A stretch of DNA of 64,000 bases from Spongiactinospora sp. TRM90649 (GCF_029382225.1 NZ_JARLTC010000009.1:124001-188000), one strand, 5' to 3'; positions 31,539 to 39,906 are shown, counted from the stretch's first letter. A program made the numbers and translations. Notes: a model not told the origin generated them from the letters alone.

Positions 31539-33389
31539 ATGCGTCTATCCCACCTCACCGGCGTCCTGACATCCCTCGGCGTATCCGCGGACGAGCTCAC
31601 CCCCGAGGTCCGGCTCCGCGCGGACCTCGAACTCAGCTCGGTCGAGACGACCGAGCTGGAGCTCGAACTGGAGCGCCGATTCGGCGTGTACGTCGATCTG
31701 TGGGACGCCAAGGACTACACCCTGGGCGAACTGGCCGCGCTGGCCACCGCGCCCGCGTCGCAGGCACCGGCGGACGAGCCGCAGGCCCCCGCGGACGACG
31801 TGCCGCGGGTACCCGACGCCCCCCAATATCGCCGGCTCGGGCTCTGGCTGCCGGAGACCATCGACGCCGTCATCTTCGCGCAGGCGGCCCGCAGGCCCGA
31901 TTCGGTGGCCGTCGTCCACGACGACCGCCGGATCACCTACGGTGAGCTGGCCGCCCGCGTCGAGGGCTGCGCCGGGCGGCTGCGCGCGCTCGGCGTCGCC
32001 GGGCACGGCCCGGTGATCGTGCAGTTGCCCAACAGCGTCGAGTACCTGGTGCTCGTGCTGGCGCTGATGAGGATCGGCGTCCCGCCGGTCCTGACCCTGC
32101 CGACCCTGCGCGAGTACGAGCTCGACCGGATTCTGGAGATCACCAAGGCGACCGCGATCGCGGTCGACGGCAGGCAGCGCCGCTCCGGCCATCGGCAGCT
32201 CGTCGCGGCACTGCGCGACCGGCACCCGCGACTGGCCACCGTGCTGGTCGCGGGCGACGACGATCCCGACCACGACCTGGTACGGCTCTGCGCCCCCGGC
32301 CCGGCCGTCCCGGTCACGGCCGCCGACGCCACCAGGGCGGCGCTGATGCTGCTGTCCAGCGGCACCACCGGCCCGCCGAAGGTGATCGCCAGGACGCACG
32401 AGGACTACGGCCATGTCATCCGCGGCACGTCGCAGGTGGCCGGAGTCGACGAGCGTACGGTCTACCTCGCCGTGCTGCCTGGTACGCACACCTTCGTCCT
32501 GGCCTACCCCGGCATCCTCGGCACCCTGTCGTCCGGTGGCACGGTCGTGCTGGCCACACCCGAGGATCCGCGCCGGGTCCTGGAACTGGTCCAGCGCGAG
32601 CGGGTCACCCACGCGGCGGCCGTCCCCGGCCTGGTCACCCAGTGGCTGGGCGTGCTGCGCGAGGAGCGGTTCGACCTGTCCAGCCTGAAGGTCCTCCAGG
32701 TCGGCGGCGCCCGTCTGGACGCCGACCTCGCCGTCCGGGCCGACGAGGCGCTGCCGTGCACGCTTCAGCAGGTGTACGGCATGAGCGAGGGGCTGGCCAA
32801 CTTCACCCGGCTGCACGACCCGCTCGAAACCGTGCGCACGACGCAGGGCAGGCCCGCGTCGCCGCACGACGAGATCCGGATCGTCGACGACGAGGGGCGG
32901 ACCGTGCCCCCCGGAGAGGTCGGCCAGTTGCTCACCCGCGGCCCCTCCACGATCGCCGGATACTACGGCGATCCGGAGGCCACGGCCAGGGCCTTCACCG
33001 CCGAGGGCTTCTACCGCACCGGTGACCTGGTACGGCAGCGCCCAGACGGCAACCTGCAGGTCGTCGGCCGGATCAAGAACCTCGTCAACCGCGGCGGGGA
33101 GAAGATCTGCGCCGAGGAACTGGAGGCGCTCGTCGGCCAGATGCCGCAGGTGTCGGCCGCCGGGGTGGCGCCGATGCCGCACCCGGTGTACGGCGAGGCC
33201 GTCTGCCTGTTCGTGGTCCCTTCCCAGGCGCTCACGCTCGTGGACGTGCGGCGGTATCTGACCGGGCGGGGGCTGGCCTCGTACAAGTTGCCGGAACGGC
33301 TGGTCCCGCTGGACGCGCTGCCGACGATCGGCGTCGGCAAGCTCGACAGAACCGCGCTCCAGTCACTTACCCATTCTTCGAAAGGCTAA
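31539..33389 (+). CDS. ACP-fused aryl-acid AMP ligase (DhbE-like)
   Basis: The 616-residue protein begins with a carrier-protein domain (about 1-75, Ser34 in DLELSSVETTEL), then a Pro/Ala linker and an ANL adenylating enzyme (about 100-616). The latter has LLSSGTTGPPKV, QQVYGMSEGLANFTRL, TTQGRPASPHDEIRIVDDEG, GFYRTGDLV, GRIKNLVNRGGEKI and the C-terminal lysine in PTIGVGKLDRTAL. The QxYGMSEGL and NRGGEK segments are most like 2,3-dihydroxybenzoate ligases (DhbE/EntE). It probably activates a shikimate-derived or aryl acid and loads its own carrier domain as the PKS starter. Carrier-first order is unusual. GGGAGG precedes the ATG. Confidence 0.85.
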   Translation: MRLSHLTGVLTSLGVSADELTPEVRLRADLELSSVETTELELELERRFGVYVDLWDAKDYTLGELAALATAPASQAPADEPQAPADDVPRVPDAPQYRRLGLWLPETIDAVIFAQAARRPDSVAVVHDDRRITYGELAARVEGCAGRLRALGVAGHGPVIVQLPNSVEYLVLVLALMRIGVPPVLTLPTLREYELDRILEITKATAIAVDGRQRRSGHRQLVAALRDRHPRLATVLVAGDDDPDHDLVRLCAPGPAVPVTAADATRAALMLLSSGTTGPPKVIARTHEDYGHVIRGTSQVAGVDERTVYLAVLPGTHTFVLAYPGILGTLSSGGTVVLATPEDPRRVLELVQRERVTHAAAVPGLVTQWLGVLREERFDLSSLKVLQVGGARLDADLAVRADEALPCTLQQVYGMSEGLANFTRLHDPLETVRTTQGRPASPHDEIRIVDDEGRTVPPGEVGQLLTRGPSTIAGYYGDPEATARAFTAEGFYRTGDLVRQRPDGNLQVVGRIKNLVNRGGEKICAEELEALVGQMPQVSAAGVAPMPHPVYGEAVCLFVVPSQALTLVDVRRYLTGRGLASYKLPERLVPLDALPTIGVGKLDRTALQSLTHSSKG

Positions 33390-33394
33390 TGATC

Positions 33395-35083
33395 ATGACA
33401 TTGTCCGCACGAGCGCTGCTGACGATGGACCAGCGCCAGGCATTCGCCAAGCGCCAGGGGATCGGCGGGGGCAACCTGCTCACGTCCGCGATCGAGTCCA
33501 GCCCGGCGCCCGACGCGCGCTTCATCCGCTCGGCCCGCCCGCTCACCCGTACCGACGGGTCGCCACAGAGCGACTTCAGCCTGCTGGAACTCGACCAGCT
33601 CGCGCAGAGCTGGGCCGTCTGGTACCTCAACAAGGGCGTCGCGCCGCGCGACCGCGTCGCGGTCTACACGAAGGACTCCTTCGCCTACGCGATCCACTAC
33701 TTCGCGCTGTCCTCCATCGGCGCGGTGGCCTTACTGATCAACAGCAACTCCCCGTGTGAGATCGCCGCGTCGCTGCTCGGCAAGACCAGCCCGGTCGGCC
33801 TCTACACCGACCGCGAGCACCTGGCCCGGCTCGGGGACGAGATCGACCGGCAGCCCAGCCTGGGCTGGATCCAGTTGGAGGAGGAGCTGCCCGCCCCGCC
33901 GCCGGCCGTGCTGCCCGCCGAGGCGCGCTGGAAGCACAACCCCGAGGACCCGGTCTCGATCATGCACTCCTCGGGCACCACCGGGCTGCCCAAGCCGGTC
34001 ACCCAGACCCACCGGTCCAGCGTCGCCGGCCCGCTCTTCCGGCTCACCATCGACGACCCGACGCTGACGTCGGGCGGCGGCGCCATGCTGACCGCGATGC
34101 CGCAGTCGCACCTCGGCAACATCCACTACTCGACCTACGCCATCTTCGGCGGCACCCCGGTGATCCCGGCCTTCGACCCGAGCCCCCGGGAGCTGGTCGA
34201 GCTGATCAAGGAGCACCGGCCCACCTCGGTCATGGGCTTCGGCCACACCTGTGTGGACCTGGCCACCTTCGACCTGGAGCCGGGGGTGCTCGACTCGGTC
34301 GGGCACTGGGTCACCACCGCGGACGCCGTCCACTACGACCACATCCTCAAGGTGCTCGGGCACCGCAGCCCCGACCTGCCCCCCTCGGCCTGGCTGGACC
34401 GGCTCGGCACCACCGAACTTGGCTGGGCCGTGCTGCTCAAGGTCACCACCCTTGCGTCGGAGCGGAACGACCGCTGCGTGGGCAAGCCCGTCGGCGTCTC
34501 GGAGGTGGCCGTCCTGCGCAAGGACGGCACGCCCTGCGAGGTCGGCGAGGTCGGGCTGCTCGGGGCCAGGGGCCCGGCGATCACCGCGGGCTACTGGAAC
34601 GACTCCGACACCAGCTACCGCAGCCGGCTGGGCGGCTACTGGTGCCCCGGCGACATGGTCTACCGCGACGCGGACGACAACTTCTACCACGTCGACCGCG
34701 CCGTGGACACCATCGAGACGGCGGAAGGGACCGGCTACTCGGTGCTGATGGAGGAGACGATCCTCTCCGACGTCGCCGACATCAAGGACGTCGCCGTCGT
34801 CGCGGCGACGCTCGACGGCAAGACGGTCGCCGTGGGCGCGACGACCGCCGAGAACGCCGACCCGCGGCGGCTGCTGGCCGAGGCCAACACGGTCCTGGCC
34901 GCCGCCGGCCACCCGCCCCTGACCGTGCTGGAGATCGTCGACGCGCTGCCCGTCGGCGTGACGGGCAAGGTGCTGAAGCGACGGCTCAGAGAGCGCTACG
35001 CCGAACTGGACGAGGTGATCAGGACCGCCGGCTCCGACGCGGTGGCGGTCAGCGACGCGGTCGAGGGCGTCCTCGTCGCGTGA
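33395..35083 (+). CDS. Adenylate-forming (ANL) enzyme, stand-alone
   Basis: A 562-residue ANL-superfamily enzyme with the P-loop MHSSGTTGLPKPVTQTH, a GTTELGWAVL adenine/A5-like motif, the A7 region YWCPGDMVYRDADDNFYHVD and the catalytic lysine in LPVGVTGKVLKRRLRERY. The usual GRxxDxIKxxG is altered to VDRAVDTIETAEGTG, so it is a divergent member. It has no carrier domain. Substrates may be an acid for CoA or carrier loading, or an amide-type partner; several ANL enzymes (CreM, CmaA6) instead perform ATP-dependent diazotisation with nitrite. Start ATG 33395 is better spaced from AAAGG than ATG 33389, whose first base overlaps the previous TAA. Confidence 0.75.
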   Translation: MTLSARALLTMDQRQAFAKRQGIGGGNLLTSAIESSPAPDARFIRSARPLTRTDGSPQSDFSLLELDQLAQSWAVWYLNKGVAPRDRVAVYTKDSFAYAIHYFALSSIGAVALLINSNSPCEIAASLLGKTSPVGLYTDREHLARLGDEIDRQPSLGWIQLEEELPAPPPAVLPAEARWKHNPEDPVSIMHSSGTTGLPKPVTQTHRSSVAGPLFRLTIDDPTLTSGGGAMLTAMPQSHLGNIHYSTYAIFGGTPVIPAFDPSPRELVELIKEHRPTSVMGFGHTCVDLATFDLEPGVLDSVGHWVTTADAVHYDHILKVLGHRSPDLPPSAWLDRLGTTELGWAVLLKVTTLASERNDRCVGKPVGVSEVAVLRKDGTPCEVGEVGLLGARGPAITAGYWNDSDTSYRSRLGGYWCPGDMVYRDADDNFYHVDRAVDTIETAEGTGYSVLMEETILSDVADIKDVAVVAATLDGKTVAVGATTAENADPRRLLAEANTVLAAAGHPPLTVLEIVDALPVGVTGKVLKRRLRERYAELDEVIRTAGSDAVAVSDAVEGVLVA

Positions 35084-35104
35084 CCCGCTGCTAAGGAGGC
35101 CACC

Positions 35105-35869
35105 ATGACAACCTCCGCGCTCGAACCCTCCCTGCTGCGCAGGCCGCTCGCGGGCGAAGTGTGGGTGTGGTGGGTCCGGGCGGGACCCTACGACGCCATG
35201 CGGCCTGCCGCGTTCATGAACGAGGAGGAGCTCGCGCGCTACGCCGCGATCCGGCGGCCCGGCGCCCGCGCCGGGTTCGCGTACGGATGCGCGCTGCTGC
35301 GCGTCGCCACGGCCCATCACCTGGGCACCGCGCCCGGCGAGATCGTGATCGAACGGCACTGCTCCTCGTGCGACCGGCCGCATGGCAAGCCCCGGATCAG
35401 CGGCACCGACCTGGAGGTCTCGCTGTCGCACACCGACAAGCACATCGTCTGCGCCGTCGCCCGGCACACCCCGATCGGCATCGATGTGGAGGACGGCGCC
35501 ACGCTGATCGACAACGACCTCCTCGCCGAGAACATCCTCGCCCCATCGGAACTGTCCGCCTACCGGCTACTGCCCGACGAGCGCCGCCGTACGGCGCTGC
35601 TCACCTGGTGGACGAGAAAGGAGGCCGTACTCAAGGCCACCGGTGACGGGCTGCGCATCCCCATGCGCCATCTGGAGACGTCGGGCCCCTTCGAGGCTCC
35701 GCGCCTGCTCAACTGGACCGGCCGTCCGCTGGTGCCGGATGACGTCACCCTGTTCGCCCTCGACGGCGCGGGAGCCGCGGCAGCGGCGCTGGCCGTCATC
35801 GGCGAGCCGCCGGGAGGACTCATCGAAATCGACAGCGAACCCGCACTCTGGAGCGACCTCTATGGCTGA
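35105..35869 (+). CDS. Sfp-type 4'-phosphopantetheinyl transferase
   Basis: A 254-residue Sfp-family enzyme that transfers phosphopantetheine from CoA onto carrier proteins. Motif P1-P3 residues are seen: LEVSLSHTDKHIVCAV, IGIDVEDG, and FxxWTRKEA-like LTWWTRKEAVLKATGDGL. The clustered carrier domains (PKS ACP, FkbJ-like ACP, ACP-ligase and the NRPS) are the expected substrates. TAAGGAGG precedes the ATG, and the end overlaps the dehydrogenase start by 8 bases. Confidence 0.9.
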   Translation: MTTSALEPSLLRRPLAGEVWVWWVRAGPYDAMRPAAFMNEEELARYAAIRRPGARAGFAYGCALLRVATAHHLGTAPGEIVIERHCSSCDRPHGKPRISGTDLEVSLSHTDKHIVCAVARHTPIGIDVEDGATLIDNDLLAENILAPSELSAYRLLPDERRRTALLTWWTRKEAVLKATGDGLRIPMRHLETSGPFEAPRLLNWTGRPLVPDDVTLFALDGAGAAAAALAVIGEPPGGLIEIDSEPALWSDLYG

Positions 35870-36734
35870 AAGCTTCCTGACCGGACTGATCGGATCCGGC
35901 ATCGGCGCGTCCAAGAGCCCGTCGCTGCACGAGCGCGAAGGAGAGCGGAACGGGCTCAGGGTCGTCTATCGGCTCATCGACATCGACGATCTCGGCCTCG
36001 ACGCCACCAGAACGCCGGAGCTGCTGAACGAGGCCCTGCGGATGGGATACGCGGGGCTCAACATCACCCATCCCTGTAAACAGGTCGTCTTCCAAGGTCT
36101 TGAGGAGGTGTCCCCCGAGGCCGCGACCATCGGCGCGGTCAACACCGTGGTGTTCGACGGGACCAGGGCCATCGGCCACAACACCGACTGGATCGGTGTC
36201 GGCCGGGCCCTGGACCACGACCTGCCGGACGTCGCCGTCGGCGAGGTCGTCCTGGTGGGCGCGGGCGGGGCCGGTTCGGCCGTCGCGTACGCGCTGCTGC
36301 GCCGTGGCGTGCGGCGGCTGACCATCGTGGACGCCGACCGGACGCGCGCGGCCGTCCTGGCGGCCCGGATGAACCGGCGGTTCGCCGGCCCACGCGCGGT
36401 CGCGTCGGACGATCTGGAGTCCGCCCTGCGGCACGCGGACGGGGTGATCAACGCGACCCCCGTCGGCATGCCGCTCCATCCCGGGCTGCCGTTCCCACCG
36501 GAGCTGCTCGCCCCCCACCAGTGGGTGCTCGATCTCATCTACGTCCCTGCCGAGACCGAACTGCTCCGGACGGCCCGCGCCATCGGCTGCCGGACCATGA
36601 GCGGCGGCGCCATGCTCGTCTTCCAGGCGGCCGAGGCGTTCCGCCTGTTCACCGGAACCCGCCCCGACGCCGGGAGGATGCTGCGCCACTATCAGTCACT
36701 GTCCACCTGCCAACCCGACCCCGTAGCCGCCTGA
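35862..36734 (+). CDS. Quinate/shikimate dehydrogenase (AroE/QsuD-like)
   Basis: A 290-residue shikimate dehydrogenase-family enzyme. Substrate residues are in GASKSPSLHE and NITHPCKQV (catalytic K73), with GHNTDWIG giving the paired aspartate, and the nucleotide loop VLVGAGGAGSAVAYALLRRG. The GASxxPxxHExEG and NITHPxKQ forms match the QsuD type, which uses NAD with quinate or shikimate, more than housekeeping AroE. With the class I DAHP synthase at the start of the operon it implies a shikimate-type precursor, drawn from or returned to dehydroshikimate. It is the last gene of the operon. Confidence 0.88.
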   Translation: MAESFLTGLIGSGIGASKSPSLHEREGERNGLRVVYRLIDIDDLGLDATRTPELLNEALRMGYAGLNITHPCKQVVFQGLEEVSPEAATIGAVNTVVFDGTRAIGHNTDWIGVGRALDHDLPDVAVGEVVLVGAGGAGSAVAYALLRRGVRRLTIVDADRTRAAVLAARMNRRFAGPRAVASDDLESALRHADGVINATPVGMPLHPGLPFPPELLAPHQWVLDLIYVPAETELLRTARAIGCRTMSGGAMLVFQAAEAFRLFTGTRPDAGRMLRHYQSLSTCQPDPVAA

Positions 36735-36742
36735 TCTCCCCT

Positions 36743-36784
36743 GGGCCACGCCACCGCTCCCGAGCGGTCGGCGTGGCCCCTTTT
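36743..36784. terminator. Strong terminator at the end of the biosynthetic operon
   Basis: GGGCCACGCCACCGCTC (36743-36759) pairs with GAGCGGT and GGCGTGGCCC (36762-36779) through a 2-base loop and one bulged C, then a TTTT run. The 17-bp stem lies between the convergent shikimate dehydrogenase and terC genes, so it could serve both strands. Confidence 0.9.
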
Positions 36785-36800
36785 CTCATTTCGGGTTCTC

Positions 36801-37790
36801 TCATTTCCGGGTGGCGCGCTCCGCGCGCAGGCTGGTCAGCGTCACCGTGACCAGCACCACGACGATCACGCCGAGCGAGGCGAGGGTGGGGATTTCCGGG
36901 ATCTGGGTCCAGACGCCGTGCGCCCAGTGCAGCACCAGCTTGACCCCGATGAACGCCAGGATGATGGCCAGGCCGTAGTCGAGGTGCCGCAGCCTGCTCA
37001 GCGCGCCCCGCAGCACGAAGTACAGCGCCCGCAGCCCCAGCAGGGCGAAGGCGTTGGTGGCGAAGACGAGGAAGGGGTCTTCGGTCACGCCGTACACGGC
37101 GGGCACCGAGTCGACGGCGAAGACGATGTCGGTGGCGAACACCGCCACGGTGGCCAGGGCCAGTGGCGTGACCGCCAGCCGTCCCTTCTCTCGCACCAGC
37201 ATGCGGAAGCCGTGGTACTCACCGGTGACGGGGACCATCCGCCGCAGCAGGCGGACGCTGCGCATGGAGTCGATGTCGACCCGTTGGCCGCCCTCTTCCC
37301 TGGCCTGCTTGAAGACCTTCGCCGCCGTCACGATCAGGATGGCACCGAAGATCACGAAGACCCACGTGCCCATCTGCAGGGCCGCCGCGCCCAGCGCGAT
37401 GAAGATCCCCCGGAGCACCAGTGCGCCGATGATGCCGTACAGGAGTACCCGCTGGGTGAGTTCCGGTGGCACCGCGAAGGCCGTCAACAGCAGCATGAAC
37501 ACGAACAGGTTGTCCACGGACAGTGACTTCTCCACCACGTACCCGGTGAAGAACTCGACCGCGACCGTGCCGCCGAAGCCGCCCCACAGGTAAAAGCCGA
37601 ACGCCACCGGGAGCACCAGGTAGAACACCGACCAGCCCACGGCCTCGCGCATGTGGACCTCGTGCGGGCGCCGGGTCAGCACGATGTCCACTGTGAGCAA
37701 CGCCACCAGGGCGAGACCGGTGATCAGCCACAACTGCCCCGATGCGATGGACCCCTGCGCGGGCGCAGCCAGAAGCGTCCCTGCGGACAT
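36801..37790 (-). CDS. terC: TerC/Alx-family membrane protein (probable Mn2+ exporter)
   Basis: A 329-residue integral membrane protein with about nine helices. Conserved acidic motifs of the TerC/Alx family are seen in the membrane: LLTVDIVLTRR, VEKSLSVDNLFVFMLLL and FATDIVFAVDSVPAVYG. Recent work on this family supports manganese export, and Alx/MntP genes are often controlled by a yybP-ykoY riboswitch; such an element is visible upstream here. ATG 37790 has AGGAGG four bases before it. It lies outside the biosynthetic cluster by the terminator and strand change. Confidence 0.93.
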   Translation of the reverse strand: MSAGTLLAAPAQGSIASGQLWLITGLALVALLTVDIVLTRRPHEVHMREAVGWSVFYLVLPVAFGFYLWGGFGGTVAVEFFTGYVVEKSLSVDNLFVFMLLLTAFAVPPELTQRVLLYGIIGALVLRGIFIALGAAALQMGTWVFVIFGAILIVTAAKVFKQAREEGGQRVDIDSMRSVRLLRRMVPVTGEYHGFRMLVREKGRLAVTPLALATVAVFATDIVFAVDSVPAVYGVTEDPFLVFATNAFALLGLRALYFVLRGALSRLRHLDYGLAIILAFIGVKLVLHWAHGVWTQIPEIPTLASLGVIVVVLVTVTLTSLRAERATRK

Positions 37791-37797
37791 TCGACCT

Positions 37798-37825
37798 CCT
37801 CGAACGCGTCAAGAATCGTTCGAGG
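37798..37825 (-). promoter_or_regulatory. SD-sequestering hairpin of the riboswitch expression platform
   Basis: On the minus strand CCTCGAACG (37825-37817) and CGTTCGAGG (37806-37798) form a 9-bp hairpin whose 3' arm contains the start of the terC Shine-Dalgarno (GAGGAGG). The 5' arm includes the same CCTCG that closes the riboswitch P1 helix, so the two helices are mutually exclusive: ligand-bound P1 would free the ribosome site. Confidence 0.7.
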
Positions 37826-37914
37826 TCTCCTTCGCCCGTGGCATACGGGCGGCCGCCCGGGGGCGTTCGGACGCCCGTACTGACCGGTGCGGCGCTTGGG
37901 AAGTACTCCCCTCG
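37821..37914 (-). promoter_or_regulatory. yybP-ykoY-like manganese riboswitch upstream of terC
   Basis: Reading the minus strand from 37914 the leader begins CGAGGGGAGTACTTCCC and ends GAAGGAGACCTCG at 37821. CGAGG and CCTCG pair as P1, GGGGAGTA and GGAGACC are the two conserved internal-loop segments, and a GC-rich arm (GGGCG..CGCCC, then GGGCGG..CCGCCC) lies between. These are hallmarks of the yybP-ykoY family, which senses Mn2+ and commonly precedes terC/alx genes. The aptamer starts 124 bases before the coding start, and the expression platform lies between. Confidence 0.75.
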
Positions 37915-37978
37915 TTACCGCCCAAGGATAGGCGACGGCGGACGGCGATGTCAGAGGGCCCCGCTAAGATCACGTGCC

Positions 37979-39763
37979 GTGCTTCCGGATGGTTTATGGC
38001 GAGTTGTCAGAATCAGCGTGGTAGGTCTGGCCGTTGCGGCGGCGGTAGCGGGCCTGATACTCGGCGACCCCTGGCTATGGGTGGCCGCCGAATGGTCGTC
38101 CCCCGCTTTCGCCCGCTTCTCCACCGGCGAAGGCGGGTTCAGCACCACGACGACCGTGGCGCTGATCCTGGCCGCCCTGGTCAAGGCCGCGCTGATATGG
38201 CTGATCCTGCGCACCCCCATGCGGGGACCGCTGGACCGCCGGGAGAAGGCGCTGCGCCTGCTGCTCTACCTGGCGGTGGCGTACGACCTCGTGCTGTGGA
38301 TCCCGATCGACCTGCTCCCCGGTCCGGCCGAGGCGGCGCTCCCGTTCGCGCTGTGGACCGCGATCTACGTCCTCTTCCTGCTCGTCATCCGATGGCGGTC
38401 CCGCGTGCTGCGCGCCGCCGCCGGGGCGATGTGCACGGTCGAGCTCGCCGCCATGGCCAACGACCTGCTCGACGAACTCGACCTCCTGGAGTTCGGCTCG
38501 GGCCCCGTCTACGCGACGGGCCTGACCCTGATCACGGCGGCGGCGACCGCCCTCACGGTCGCGGGGCAGCGGCGCGATGGCCGCTGGAGCTTTGGTACGC
38601 AGACCGCGGGGTGGGCGGCGGCCGGCGTCTACGCGCTGTGGATCCCGGTCGACCTTCTCCCCCAGGAGATCTACAGTACCCAGTTGCTGATGCCGATCCT
38701 GATGGACGCGCTGGGGTTCGTCGCCACCGTGTGGATCGCGGCGACCGCCCGTGAACTGCCCACCAGGAGCGAGAGCCGTCAGGCGGAGCTCTCGGCCGGA
38801 CGGCGGCGCGTGATCCGCGTCGCGGCGGCCGCCGTGGTCATGGTGCCGATCATCGCGGCGATCCCCCCGCACGAGACCCCGCGGCTCACCTACACCGGCT
38901 GGTCGATGGACTGCTACGACCGGCCCGCCTTCGGCGACCTGAAGCCCGCTGAACGCGACGGCGCGTTCCTGTGCCGGGCGCGGAGCAGGGAGAGCGGAGT
39001 CCCGCCCATGTTCCCCGACACCCTGCCGGACCAGGCGGTCCTGGCGTACGGGCGGGAGCTGTGCCGGGCGAAGGACCGCGAGGAGCAGGAGGCTCTCCTG
39101 ACGCGGGCCGGCAGCGAGCGCGCCGCCTGGGGCGCGGACTCGTGGGACCTCGTCTACGTGTGCCCGGAGATCATCGGCAGGACCGATCCCAGCCTGCTGC
39201 GGTCCACCGCGCAGGCGAAGGCGGCGGAATCCGCCTTCCTCGCCGAGAAGAACGCGGCCTGCCGCGACCCGTGGCCGCGCACCAAGGGCGTCGTCCAGGC
39301 CACGGCCAACTACTTCCTGTTCGCCGACGGCGATCCCGGCTACCTGGTCCACGACCCCAAGGACGAAACGAACGAGGAGGGGACGGAAGAGGCGATGGAC
39401 CAGATCTACGAGGACGACTCCCTCATCGGGGGGAGCGGCAGCTCGATGCTCGTCGGGCACGTCGAGGACGTCATCGATCTGTGTCTCACGGTGAAGGCCT
39501 TCCGCACCGCGCCACCCCGCCGGACGGCCGGGTGGGACCAGGTCCACGAGGTGCCGATCCTCAGCCGCACCGGCGGGCTCACCGTGCCGGAGATGGGCGA
39601 GGGCGGCGACGTGGGCGCGGGCGCTCCGATGCCGAACCTGGCGATCGCGGGGAAGGGCCACTACCGGCTTCGCGTCTACGTGCGGCTCTCCGATGGAGGG
39701 GAAGAGCACTTGGTCGTCGTGTTCCCTGGCCGGTCGAAGCAGCGGCTCAAGCTGAAGACGTGA
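37979..39763 (+). CDS. Unknown multi-pass membrane protein with cysteine-containing C-terminal domain
   Basis: A 594-residue protein I do not recognise. Residues about 1-310 hold roughly nine membrane segments. The motif LWIPIDLLP (from residue 106) recurs as LWIPVDLLP (from 220), each after an Ala-Tyr-rich helix, so the membrane region probably arose by duplication. Residues about 320-594 are a polar domain with about six cysteines, several in Cys-Arg pairs (LCRARS, LCRAKD, ACRDPW), probably outside the cell. GTG 37979 has no ribosome-binding site, but TAAGAT ends 8 bases upstream, so a leaderless message is plausible. Divergent from terC; 187 bases separate them. Confidence 0.7.
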   Translation: MLPDGLWRVVRISVVGLAVAAAVAGLILGDPWLWVAAEWSSPAFARFSTGEGGFSTTTTVALILAALVKAALIWLILRTPMRGPLDRREKALRLLLYLAVAYDLVLWIPIDLLPGPAEAALPFALWTAIYVLFLLVIRWRSRVLRAAAGAMCTVELAAMANDLLDELDLLEFGSGPVYATGLTLITAAATALTVAGQRRDGRWSFGTQTAGWAAAGVYALWIPVDLLPQEIYSTQLLMPILMDALGFVATVWIAATARELPTRSESRQAELSAGRRRVIRVAAAAVVMVPIIAAIPPHETPRLTYTGWSMDCYDRPAFGDLKPAERDGAFLCRARSRESGVPPMFPDTLPDQAVLAYGRELCRAKDREEQEALLTRAGSERAAWGADSWDLVYVCPEIIGRTDPSLLRSTAQAKAAESAFLAEKNAACRDPWPRTKGVVQATANYFLFADGDPGYLVHDPKDETNEEGTEEAMDQIYEDDSLIGGSGSSMLVGHVEDVIDLCLTVKAFRTAPPRRTAGWDQVHEVPILSRTGGLTVPEMGEGGDVGAGAPMPNLAIAGKGHYRLRVYVRLSDGGEEHLVVVFPGRSKQRLKLKT

Positions 39764-39847
39764 TCGCCGACAGGGCCTGACCTGCGCATCCGGTGGGGTC
39801 CGGCGATGTGCCGCCGGAAGCGGTCGGCCTGGTGGCGGGCATGGCCC

Positions 39848-39878
39848 GCCGGATGCCCGGCAGGGCCGGGCATCCGGC
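39848..39878 (+). terminator. 14-bp GC-rich hairpin after the membrane protein gene
   Basis: GCCGGATGCCCGGC and GCCGGGCATCCGGC pair perfectly around an AGG loop, 85 bases after the stop of the membrane protein gene. There is no T-tract, as is common for actinomycete terminators. Confidence 0.6.
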
Positions 39879-39906
39879 CGAGGTGCTCGCCACCGGCCCT
39901 GATCGG

